DNA of 6,251 bases from Promethearchaeota archaeon. Its GTDB lineage: Archaea; Asgardarchaeota; Lokiarchaeia; Sigynarchaeales; SOKP01. Under the pieces are notes generated by a model. The model saw only the letters and a list, made by a program, of their open reading frames with translations, searched no databases and was not told the DNA's origin. The DNA lies in NCBI GenBank assembly GCA_016839905.1, contig JAEOTJ010000348.1, positions 1-6,251 of the forward strand, read 5' to 3'. The position numbers and the translations under genes are program-made. Positions 1-4,070 of this stretch are shown piece after piece. How positions within the stretch are numbered: the first letter of the stretch is position 1; every line of letters starts with the position of its first letter.

Positions 1-37
1 CCGTTTTCTCAATTTGAATTTGTTCCGCAAGCTTCAT
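1..37 (-). CDS. Start of a leftward gene, possibly a TnpB-like protein (partial)
   Basis: An ATG at 37 (minus strand) opens a frame that stays open to the window edge and gives MKLAEQIQIEKT, only 12 residues. I infer a TnpB/IS1341-type protein because a short 'MKLxxxIxIxKT' opening is common in one branch of that family and because TnpB remnants occur twice more in this window. No catalytic residue is visible, so this could be an unrelated protein. A TATA-like palindrome lies about 30 bases upstream (61-72), which fits a start here. The gene continues outside the window. Confidence 0.4.
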   Translation of the reverse strand, partial: MKLAEQIQIEKT

Positions 38-60
38 TATTACAAATAACAAATCTTCCT

Positions 61-72
61 TTATTTAAATAA
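61..72 (-). promoter_or_regulatory. Candidate TATA box for the leftward gene at 37
   Basis: TTATTTAAATAA is a 12-bp perfect palindrome centred about 30 bases before the minus-strand ATG at 37. That is the spacing expected for an archaeal TATA box with a very short leader. The region is strongly A/T rich, so chance is a real alternative. Confidence 0.3.
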
Positions 73-401
73 TAAAAGAGTTAAAGAATTTAGAAATTTT
101 TAAAAAGAAGGTAAATTAAAAATAATCATACTGAATAACTTTTTTTTATTGATTTATATAAATTATTGACTCGGGAAGGGTATATCTTTTTAATGGTTAA
201 TTTAAAGTATAATTCCCATTGAATTTAAAGCTTATTCCTATTCTATTAACTTTTAGCCCTTTTAAATCCATTAATTAAAATTTGATATTATTTCAAGAGA
301 TAATATTCTTGTGAAAATAACTTTAATAATAATTTTCGCTCAGCCTAAGAGGTTTTTCCCTCAGTTTTACATGTGTAAAGAAGAATAGGATAATTAGGAA
401 G
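73..401. other. AT-rich intergenic stretch, no gene seen
   Basis: I find no open frame with a credible start and protein-like composition on either strand. It contains a second TATA-like perfect palindrome, ATTTATATAAAT, at 152-163. A slightly more G/C-rich patch around 338-364 has short GAGG/CCTC complementarity. If the leftward gene at 37 is a tnpB, its element's left end should lie in this stretch, but I cannot identify it. Confidence 0.4.
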
Positions 402-412
402 TTATATAAATA
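402..412 (+). promoter_or_regulatory. TATA box of the 429-650 gene
   Basis: TTATATAAATA is a close match to the archaeal TATA consensus. Its centre is about 22 bases before the ATG at 429, so transcription would start at or near that ATG and give a leaderless or nearly leaderless mRNA. This is the main argument for using the ATG at 429 rather than the in-frame TTG at 420. Confidence 0.5.
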
Positions 413-428
413 TCCTTTTTTGACTAAA

Positions 429-650
429 ATGCTAAATAAACCCGGTCCAAGCGCGACTCCAGGAGAGAAATCATTTTATAAGCGAATAGAAAATGTCATT
501 TCTCAAAAAAATGAGATAATAAGACATGTAGAACCTGATATTAGAGGACCTCACCTTGATATTTTACTTATTTTAAGTTATAATCAAATTAAACATCAAA
601 GAAAAGAAGATTCTTTTCAAAAAAAATATAATAACTTCGTATTACCATAG
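429..650 (+). CDS. Small hypothetical protein, 73 residues, probably 3'-truncated
   Basis: I do not recognise this protein. It begins MLNKPGPSATPGEKSFYKRI and has a central stretch EPDIRGPHLDILLILSY. These two blocks have ordinary protein-like composition, with basic and charged residues between and after them. No membrane segment or metal motif is visible. The frame also extends to a TTG at 420, but the TATA box at 402-412 makes ATG 429 the better start. Its last four codons (Phe-Val-Leu-Pro) and its TAG stop lie inside repeat copy A, which begins at 635. The present C-terminus is therefore probably a product of the rearrangement that placed the repeat there, and the ancestral protein may have been longer. 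No partner gene is evident. Whether it is expressed or merely a remnant cannot be told from sequence. Confidence 0.5.
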   Translation: MLNKPGPSATPGEKSFYKRIENVISQKNEIIRHVEPDIRGPHLDILLILSYNQIKHQRKEDSFQKKYNNFVLP

Positions 651-766
651 TAATCATCTAATTTTATGATGACTTTTTTGGTTGCTCCTGGATTTTTTTT
701 TAAAAAAATATGATTTATTAAAAAATGGCTTAAAAAAGAAATAAGTATTACTAAAGTTACTAATTT
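635..766 (+). repeat. Direct repeat copy A (mobile or duplicated promoter module)
   Basis: This block matches 1320-1446 in the same orientation. I count five substitutions plus one 5-bp length difference in an A/T tract. It starts with an inverted repeat ATTAC-CATA-GTAAT (641-654) and then a weak stem TCATC/GATGA (654-658 and 668-672). It continues with a long T/A tract, a TATA-like CTTAAAAAAG (729-738) and two TTACTAA boxes (748-754 and 757-763). It ends 13 bases before the zinc-finger start at 780. In the other copy the same block precedes an antitoxin gene, so it is most simply a promoter-operator module duplicated with the rearrangement. Confidence 0.85.
748..763 (+). promoter_or_regulatory. 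Tandem TTACTAA boxes, copy A
   Basis: Two TTACTAA heptamers (748-754 and 757-763) are spaced 9 bp start to start, between the TATA-like tract and the start codon. Both are unchanged in repeat copy B although bases next to them differ. They are candidate operator half-sites for the AbrB-type regulator encoded at 1452. The binding role is inferred. Confidence 0.35.
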
Positions 767-779
767 ATAAATATGAATA

Positions 780-959
780 ATGCAAAATATCAAAAATTGC
801 GAATTTTGTGGAAAAAAATTCAGAATCTCGTACAAGAAACACAGGTTTAGAGAAAACTCAGTTAAAAATAACCAAATACACACCAATATAGAGCAAGATC
901 CACAGATTCACTACTTTTGTAATAGAGAGTGTAAAAATAAATGGGTCTTTCAGAAATGA
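780..959 (+). CDS. Small zinc-finger protein, 59 residues
   Basis: The frame begins MQNIKNCEFCGKKF and ends HYFCNRECKNKWVFQK. It carries two cysteine pairs, C7-x2-C10 near the N-terminus and C47-x3-C51 near the C-terminus, about 36 residues apart, followed by an aromatic/basic tail. The layout 'CxxCGKxF...FCxxxCxxxW' is a recurrent zinc-binding design of small archaeal and phage proteins that are probably nucleic-acid or protein binding. The middle is basic and polar. The frame is closed upstream by a TGA at 774-776, so ATG 780 is the only ATG that gives this product. An ATG at 773 is in another frame and would give only a 25-residue peptide. Repeat copy A supplies its promoter region, the same one used by the AbrB antitoxin gene, which suggests shared control. 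It has no clear Shine-Dalgarno sequence. The exact function is unknown. Confidence 0.7.
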   Translation: MQNIKNCEFCGKKFRISYKKHRFRENSVKNNQIHTNIEQDPQIHYFCNRECKNKWVFQK

Positions 960-1036
960 TCAATTAAATAATTTCACGAATAGAATATTAAATCGTTAAG
1001 GTAAGAAAAATGTCGAACTAGAAAGAATTCTAATAT

Positions 1037-1067
1037 TGAACTACCATAGCCTAAATAAAGGCTATGG
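1037..1067 (-). mobile_element. Right-end hairpin of a TnpB (IS605/IS1341-type) element
   Basis: A perfect stem CCATAGCCT/AGGCTATGG (1044-1052 and 1059-1067) with a 6-base loop sits at the 3' end of the minus-strand tnpB remnant. On the minus strand the stem is followed by TAG and then TTCAA (1041-1037). In this family the right end and the guide-RNA scaffold end in a terminal hairpin followed by a short conserved pentamer at the cleavage site, with the guide beyond it. By that rule the guide-equivalent sequence would begin at 1036 and run to lower coordinates. The hairpin is seen directly; the right-end role is inferred from its place at the tnpB 3' end. Confidence 0.5.
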
Positions 1068-1315
1068 ATTCCTAATTCATCAATCGTAGCCTTAACTGAA
1101 TAAGGTCTTATACAATCTCCAAAGGCGTGAATTCCCGTTGTTCCTACGGTATTATCATTAATTGAATTAATGATCGTGATGTTATTTTCTTTTAATATTC
1201 TAATTCCCTCATTTTTAAGATTGATTGAAACATTTACATCTCTATCATGATGAGTACTACATTAAGGACAGGACCATTTTCTATCTTTTAATTCTAAAGC
1301 ATTATTTTTAAAATA
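1055..1315 (-). pseudogene. tnpB: 3' remnant of a tnpB gene (zinc ribbon and RuvC-III end)
   Basis: Reading the minus strand from 1315 gives YFKNNALELKDRKWSCP, a stop codon (TAA at 1264-1262), then CSTHHDRDVNVSINLKNEGI and later VGTTGIHAFGDCIRPYS. This is the C-terminal part of TnpB: the second cysteine pair of the zinc ribbon (CPxC) and the HDRD motif holding the third RuvC aspartate, where the usual N-A-A reads N-V-S. The stop falls between the two cysteines and probably replaced a Lys, Asn or Leu codon. Everything 5' of the ribbon is gone, including the first two RuvC acids and the first cysteine pair. A second stop (1318-1316) sits at the junction with repeat copy B. The usual stop codon at the natural end is also lost, and the frame runs on through the end hairpin to 974. 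This is a dead fragment. Confidence 0.88.
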
Positions 1316-1319
1316 TTAT

Positions 1320-1446
1320 CTTCGTATTACCATAGTAATCATCTAATTTCATGATGACTTTTTTGGTTGTTCCTTATTAAAAAAAAAATATGATTTATTA
1401 AAAAATGCCTTAAAAAAGAATTAAGCATTACTAAAGTTACTAATTT
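1320..1446 (+). repeat. Direct repeat copy B, promoter region of the AbrB-PIN module
   Basis: This is the second copy of the block at 635-766, and it ends 5 bases before the antitoxin start at 1452. All named elements are kept: the ATTAC-CATA-GTAAT inverted repeat (1326-1339), the CTTAAAAAAG TATA-like tract (1409-1418) and both TTACTAA boxes (1428-1443). Its left edge is abrupt, lying a few bases from the point where recognisable TnpB coding sequence stops (1315). This suggests the block, or the TA module with its promoter, landed in or recombined with a tnpB gene. Confidence 0.85.
1428..1443 (+). promoter_or_regulatory. Tandem TTACTAA boxes, copy B
   Basis: TTACTAA occurs at 1428-1434 and 1437-1443, immediately before the AbrB antitoxin start. 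Antitoxins of this type commonly repress their own promoters together with the toxin, so a paired site here is a plausible autoregulatory operator. Position and conservation between copies support this, but no binding data do. Confidence 0.4.
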
Positions 1447-1451
1447 TAAAA

Positions 1452-1700
1452 ATGACAGAAAAATTAACTCAAAAAGTATCATCAAATGGAAGAATTGTCA
1501 TACCAAAAGAGTGGAGGGATAAATTAGCTATTGACGATACTAACATGGTAGAAATGGAATTAAATGATGATAAAGTCATCCTAATTAGAAAAAAGATACA
1601 CCCCCTCGAAATTGAAGATAATTTGTTTGAAGGGGTTTCTCCATTCACCAAGGAAGAACTAGAAGAAGCAAAAAGATCAATATTTCCAATTGAAGAATAA
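1452..1700 (+). CDS. AbrB/MazE-type antitoxin of a PIN toxin module
   Basis: This 82-residue protein has a SpoVT-AbrB DNA-binding fold over residues 4-47. It shows the family signature KVSSNGRIVIPKEWRDKL and the closing strand DDKVILIRKK. The acidic tail (residues 50-82, ending EELEEAKRSIFPIEE) is the usual toxin-binding part that wraps the PIN partner. The expected role is to neutralise the toxin encoded 19 bases downstream and, with it, to repress their shared promoter. The length is normal for the family. There is no Shine-Dalgarno sequence before ATG 1452, and repeat copy B provides the promoter, so the message is probably leaderless or nearly so. The same promoter block stands before the zinc-finger gene at 780, so this regulator may control both. 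Confidence 0.85.
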   Translation: MTEKLTQKVSSNGRIVIPKEWRDKLAIDDTNMVEMELNDDKVILIRKKIHPLEIEDNLFEGVSPFTKEELEEAKRSIFPIEE

Positions 1701-1719
1701 CTTCTCTTTTTGATTTAAT

Positions 1720-2097
1720 ATGACAGAAAAAGTAGTAGTTGATGCACAAGTCTTATTTTATTTCCATTATAATAATGAAAAAGTCCCATTAACGCTTCAA
1801 AAACTAAAGAAAAAAGTAATAGATGGAGAAATAACTGCGATTATTCCAACTATTGCAATATCTGAATTATTATGGAAAATGAGAAAAGCAGGTAAAGTAG
1901 AAGCTGTTAGAAAAGCTATTGATAGATGGGAAAAATCTGAAAATGTGATAATTGATGATTTTGACATTGAAATCATTAAATTAATGTTAGAAAATCTGGA
2001 AAGCCATGAATTACATGATGAAATAATTGCCATGACCTGTAAAAAATACAATACTAATATTATTTATTCAACAGATAAAAAATTTAAAGAAATGTAG
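1720..2097 (+). CDS. PIN-domain toxin, VapC-like ribonuclease
   Basis: This 125-residue single-domain PIN protein is predicted to be a metal-dependent endoribonuclease. The four acidic positions are visible: D8 in VVVDAQVLF, E49 in AISEL, D100 in HELHDEIIA and D119 in YSTDKKF. The second residue after D8 is unusual (D-A-Q where D-T/S is common), but all acids are kept, so an active enzyme is likely. The length fits VapC-type toxins. It is the second gene of the operon started by the AbrB antitoxin. ATG 1720 is chosen because it gives the normal short N-terminus before the first aspartate. Both genes of the pair begin with the same ATGACAGAAAAA, which could be chance. The next gene converges from the other strand, with 24 bases between stops. 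Confidence 0.85.
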   Translation: MTEKVVVDAQVLFYFHYNNEKVPLTLQKLKKKVIDGEITAIIPTIAISELLWKMRKAGKVEAVRKAIDRWEKSENVIIDDFDIEIIKLMLENLESHELHDEIIAMTCKKYNTNIIYSTDKKFKEM

Positions 2098-2121
2098 AGT
2101 AGTTTAGATATTTTCTCTTAT

Positions 2122-2538
2122 TTAATTTATTTCATAGGATTCAACTTGAACAAGTGATTCATCGAAATGTCTAGGATTTCTGGTTATTATTTTTTTTGCT
2201 TTAATCTCTTGTGAAGTTACCATTATAATTATATCTGCAAGGTCTATAATCACTCCTTTTGCCCTGAGTTCACCTCTAAAAAGTCCAGTCTTTTTCATGA
2301 TATCTAAGTTTAAAGGCATGATATGAAAATCATTTAAAATTTCTTCATGTTGTTCTTTAATTTGTTCATACACTTCTTTATCCTTTTTTACCTTAGTATA
2401 TCCAAGTCCATCGTAGATTTCTTCAATAGTAATTGCTGATATGCAAAAGTTTTCCTCTTTATTCTTTGCCAAGCATTCTTTCACACCGGTTCGACCACGC
2501 CATAAATCTATAAGCACTGTTGTATCAACCATAATCAT
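2122..2538 (-). CDS. vapC: VapC toxin (PIN-domain ribonuclease)
   Basis: This 138-residue PIN toxin starts MIMVDTTVLIDLWRG. The catalytic acids are D5, E40 (in AITIEEIYDG), and D99/D102 (in IDLADIIIM). The fourth position falls in the TRNPRHF motif (N121) with D126 just after, a form frequent in VapC proteins. The predicted action is cleavage of tRNA or rRNA. The reading frame extends five codons further to a TTG at 2553 inside vapB. I prefer ATG 2538 because GGGGAG (2551-2546) lies 7 bases before it and because it gives the standard short N-terminus. The start lies 2 bases after the vapB stop, so the two genes are translationally linked. Its stop faces the other PIN toxin across a 24-base gap. 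Confidence 0.9.
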   Translation of the reverse strand: MIMVDTTVLIDLWRGRTGVKECLAKNKEENFCISAITIEEIYDGLGYTKVKKDKEVYEQIKEQHEEILNDFHIMPLNLDIMKKTGLFRGELRAKGVIIDLADIIIMVTSQEIKAKKIITRNPRHFDESLVQVESYEIN

Positions 2539-2540
2539 GG

Positions 2541-2795
2541 TTATTCTCCCCAAAGTTCATTGAATCTTTTCATGGAATTTTTAGCAAATTCTTTTTTAGA
2601 ATTTAAAACTGCCTTTTCAAAGTCATCCAAAATATCACCCGGAATTTGTTTAGCTATACCAAAATGTTTCAAGGGTTCTTTTTTATGGTATTGTATCATT
2701 CTTTCAAATAAATCCGAGAAACTTTCACCCGGATTTTTTAATTTTTCTAACTGATTATATATTTCCTCTTTTACAGAAATCATCTTAGATGTCAT
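2541..2795 (-). CDS. vapB: VapB antitoxin, DUF217 family
   Basis: This 84-residue protein begins with the family's diagnostic block, KMISVKEEIYNQLEKLK followed by GESFSDLFERMI (residues 4-34). Its basic/charged C-terminus ends RFNELWGE. The DUF217/VapB family is mostly archaeal and pairs with VapC PIN toxins. The N-terminal part is expected to form a ribbon-helix-helix-like DNA-binding dimer and the rest to cover the toxin active site. ATG 2795 is supported by GGTGGT (2806-2801) 5 bases upstream; Met-5 is a weaker alternative. vapC follows 2 bases after the stop. The promoter contains a 28-bp perfect palindrome, consistent with autorepression by the complex. Confidence 0.9.
   Translation of the reverse strand: MTSKMISVKEEIYNQLEKLKNPGESFSDLFERMIQYHKKEPLKHFGIAKQIPGDILDDFEKAVLNSKKEFAKNSMKRFNELWGE
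2546..2551 (-). promoter_or_regulatory. Ribosome binding site that fixes the vapC start
   Basis: GGGGAG lies inside the last codons of vapB, 7 bases before the ATG at 2538. It makes the TTG at 2553, which precedes the site, an unlikely start. It also indicates reinitiation or coupled translation of toxin after antitoxin. Confidence 0.65.
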
Positions 2796-2815
2796 TTAAA
2801 ACCACCATTCTATTA

Positions 2816-2843
2816 ATATAAATATTTATATAAATATTTATAT
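2816..2843 (-). promoter_or_regulatory. vapBC promoter: 28-bp palindromic TATA/operator region
   Basis: The stretch is two exact copies of ATATAAATATTT (2816-2827 and 2828-2839) plus ATAT, and the whole is its own reverse complement. It contains overlapping TATA boxes in both directions, 20-48 bases before the vapB start at 2795, so a TATA-directed start would leave a leader of about 5-20 bases. A purine block GGAGGA lies just upstream on the minus strand (2848-2843) in the position of a BRE. Such symmetry over the TATA box is a natural operator for a dimeric antitoxin. That role is inferred. Confidence 0.55.
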
Positions 2844-2953
2844 CCTCCTAATATTTTAATTTTAATTTCTTCAGAACGGAGTTTTATCATTACAAAGTTT
2901 AATCCTTTAATAAAGTGATTTAATAATGATTGTATTTGCATTATTTTGCTCTT

Positions 2954-3613
2954 TTAGGGATTACCATTAAATAAGCGAACTCTAATATCAAAACAGCATT
3001 TTTTATATTTCTGCCCGCTTCCACAAGGACAAGGTTGATTTCTTCCAATCTTCTTTTCCTTAAAATTGACCATATATCTACGACTAAGACCACTAACAGA
3101 CTGCTCTAAATTATGTTGATACATCTTAAAGTTAAGAAATCTTTGAAACTCATCTTGATTGTCCATATCTACTCCAGAAGTCATGGCATCCATGACAAGT
3201 GATTTCGCCATGCCCCAGTTCTGAGGATTTGCAGCGTTTTCAATTATATCTTCCCGTATTTCATTAAGTCTTAGATTTAACTTTGAGACATCTTTCATAA
3301 TGTTCTTCTCACTTAGAAATGAAAAAAAGCTTGTCAGAACAGGAGTTAATGCTTTAAAATAGGAAATTTCTGCGGATACCTTTCTGGGTAATATTCCAAG
3401 GCACATTTCTTCTAAGACATCCTTATTGAGGTCTTTAAGTGAGAGGGTAAAAAAAGAATACAAGTAAGATATGAAACTATCGGTTATTGATTCAGTCTCC
3501 TCCACTAGTTCTTTAGATAAATGTCTTGAATGATTACTACTCAAAAATTCTCTTGTCCACCTTTTTCCTGTAGTTATTAGCTCCTTTCTTTTTTTTTCCG
3601 AATATTCTTCCAT
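2954..3613 (-). CDS. Helical protein with C-terminal SEC-C zinc motif
   Basis: This 219-residue protein ends with a textbook SEC-C motif. [20 protein letters not shown] covers residues 187-206 and gives C195-x-C197-x8-C206-C207, which binds one zinc ion. SEC-C is best known at the C-terminus of SecA, where it contacts SecB or ribosomes, but it is also a general appendage of unrelated proteins, so it does not imply secretion. The remaining 185 residues look alpha-helical, with hydrophobic helices near 45-60 and 85-103. I recognise no catalytic motif there. The start lies 2 bases after the stop of the upstream acidic gene (3616-4038), whose 3' end carries a GAGTGA-like ribosome site, so the two are cotranscribed and probably coupled. 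The acidic/RHH-like first gene and larger second gene suggest a regulator-effector or antitoxin-toxin pair. That is inference. Confidence 0.8.
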   Translation of the reverse strand: MEEYSEKKRKELITTGKRWTREFLSSNHSRHLSKELVEETESITDSFISYLYSFFTLSLKDLNKDVLEEMCLGILPRKVSAEISYFKALTPVLTSFFSFLSEKNIMKDVSKLNLRLNEIREDIIENAANPQNWGMAKSLVMDAMTSGVDMDNQDEFQRFLNFKMYQHNLEQSVSGLSRRYMVNFKEKKIGRNQPCPCGSGQKYKKCCFDIRVRLFNGNP

Positions 3614-3615
3614 AA

Positions 3616-4038
3616 TTAAACATCACTCACTTCATCATCAATATCAAATCCATCATCATCATAACCTCGTCTCTTCGTGAATTTTGAGAAATGTTGAGAG
3701 CGAAATTCATCTTCCTCTGCAAACGTTGAAAAATCGAAATGTTCCTCAATAAATTTTTCTTGGAAATCAAATTCTTTAAAAGTCTCATCTTCTTCGTAGT
3801 AATGGTCTGCTAATGCATCGAAAAAATCAGCTAATCGTCCCTGTAATTCTCCTCCTTGTACTTTCTCTTCATCCAATTCTTCGATGTAATCCGTGAATAC
3901 ACGCCAATCCTTTTTTCCTCCTTTCATTAACCAATTATTAATAATTATTTCCTCTGGAACACCAATAACCTTTGCAATGCATTCTAATCTCCCATAAATC
4001 CCGTCAAAAATTCCGACTTCAATTTTATTTTTACCCAT
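3616..4038 (-). CDS. Acidic protein with RHH-like N-terminus, possible antitoxin
   Basis: This 140-residue protein is not matched to a named family. Residues 1-40 (beginning [20 protein letters not shown], then [20 protein letters not shown]) have the pattern of ribbon-helix-helix antitoxins: a short basic beta strand, a helix, a G-V-turn and a second helix. Residues 50-140 are strongly acidic and rich in Phe, Tyr and Asp. By hand count, about 38 residues of the whole protein are Asp or Glu, and the C-terminus is [16 protein letters not shown]. This resembles an intrinsically disordered neutralising tail. It is the first gene of a two-gene operon with the SEC-C protein (2-base gap). A TATA-like element and an inverted repeat (4052-4066) lie 14-28 bases before ATG 4038, with no Shine-Dalgarno sequence, so a leaderless message is likely. 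An alternative is a SEC-C partner or chaperone unrelated to TA. Confidence 0.7.
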   Translation of the reverse strand: MGKNKIEVGIFDGIYGRLECIAKVIGVPEEIIINNWLMKGGKKDWRVFTDYIEELDEEKVQGGELQGRLADFFDALADHYYEEDETFKEFDFQEKFIEEHFDFSTFAEEDEFRSQHFSKFTKRRGYDDDGFDIDDEVSDV

Positions 4039-4051
4039 AATGTGATAGAAC

Positions 4052-4066
4052 TAATAGGAACTATTA
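4052..4066 (-). promoter_or_regulatory. Promoter/operator of the RHH-like and SEC-C operon
   Basis: A perfect inverted repeat TAATAG-GAA-CTATTA occupies 4052-4066. It overlaps the TATA-like TTATTAATA (minus strand, 4070-4062), whose centre is about 26-28 bases from ATG 4038. A dimeric RHH protein binding here would block the TATA box. Six-base arms are short for an AT-rich region, so confidence is limited. Confidence 0.4.
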
Positions 4067-4070
4067 ATAA

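Noticed and set aside
617..886. Open frame of 89 codons on the minus strand
   Set aside because: It overlaps repeat copy A and lies antisense to the zinc-finger gene. The product is a Phe/Ile-rich low-complexity string from A/T-rich DNA, without a promoter.
1469..1651. Minus-strand frame inside the AbrB antitoxin gene
   Set aside because: It is antisense to a well-recognised gene and has no motif of its own.
1797..2051. Minus-strand frame inside the first PIN toxin gene
   Set aside because: It is an antisense shadow: its Ser/Ile-rich product is the complement of the PIN coding sequence.
2560..2754. Plus-strand frame inside vapB
   Set aside because: It is antisense to the clearly identified DUF217 antitoxin, with no separate start signals.
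2906..2926. Direct repeat TTTAATAA-AGTGA-TTTAATAA in the gap between vapB and the SEC-C gene
   Set aside because: Eight-base A/T words recur by chance at this base composition, and no link to a start or stop is seen.
3001..3045. SEC-C motif read as evidence for a SecA or protein-export gene
   Set aside because: The protein has only 219 residues and no ATPase motifs, and archaea lack SecA. The motif is a common zinc appendage.
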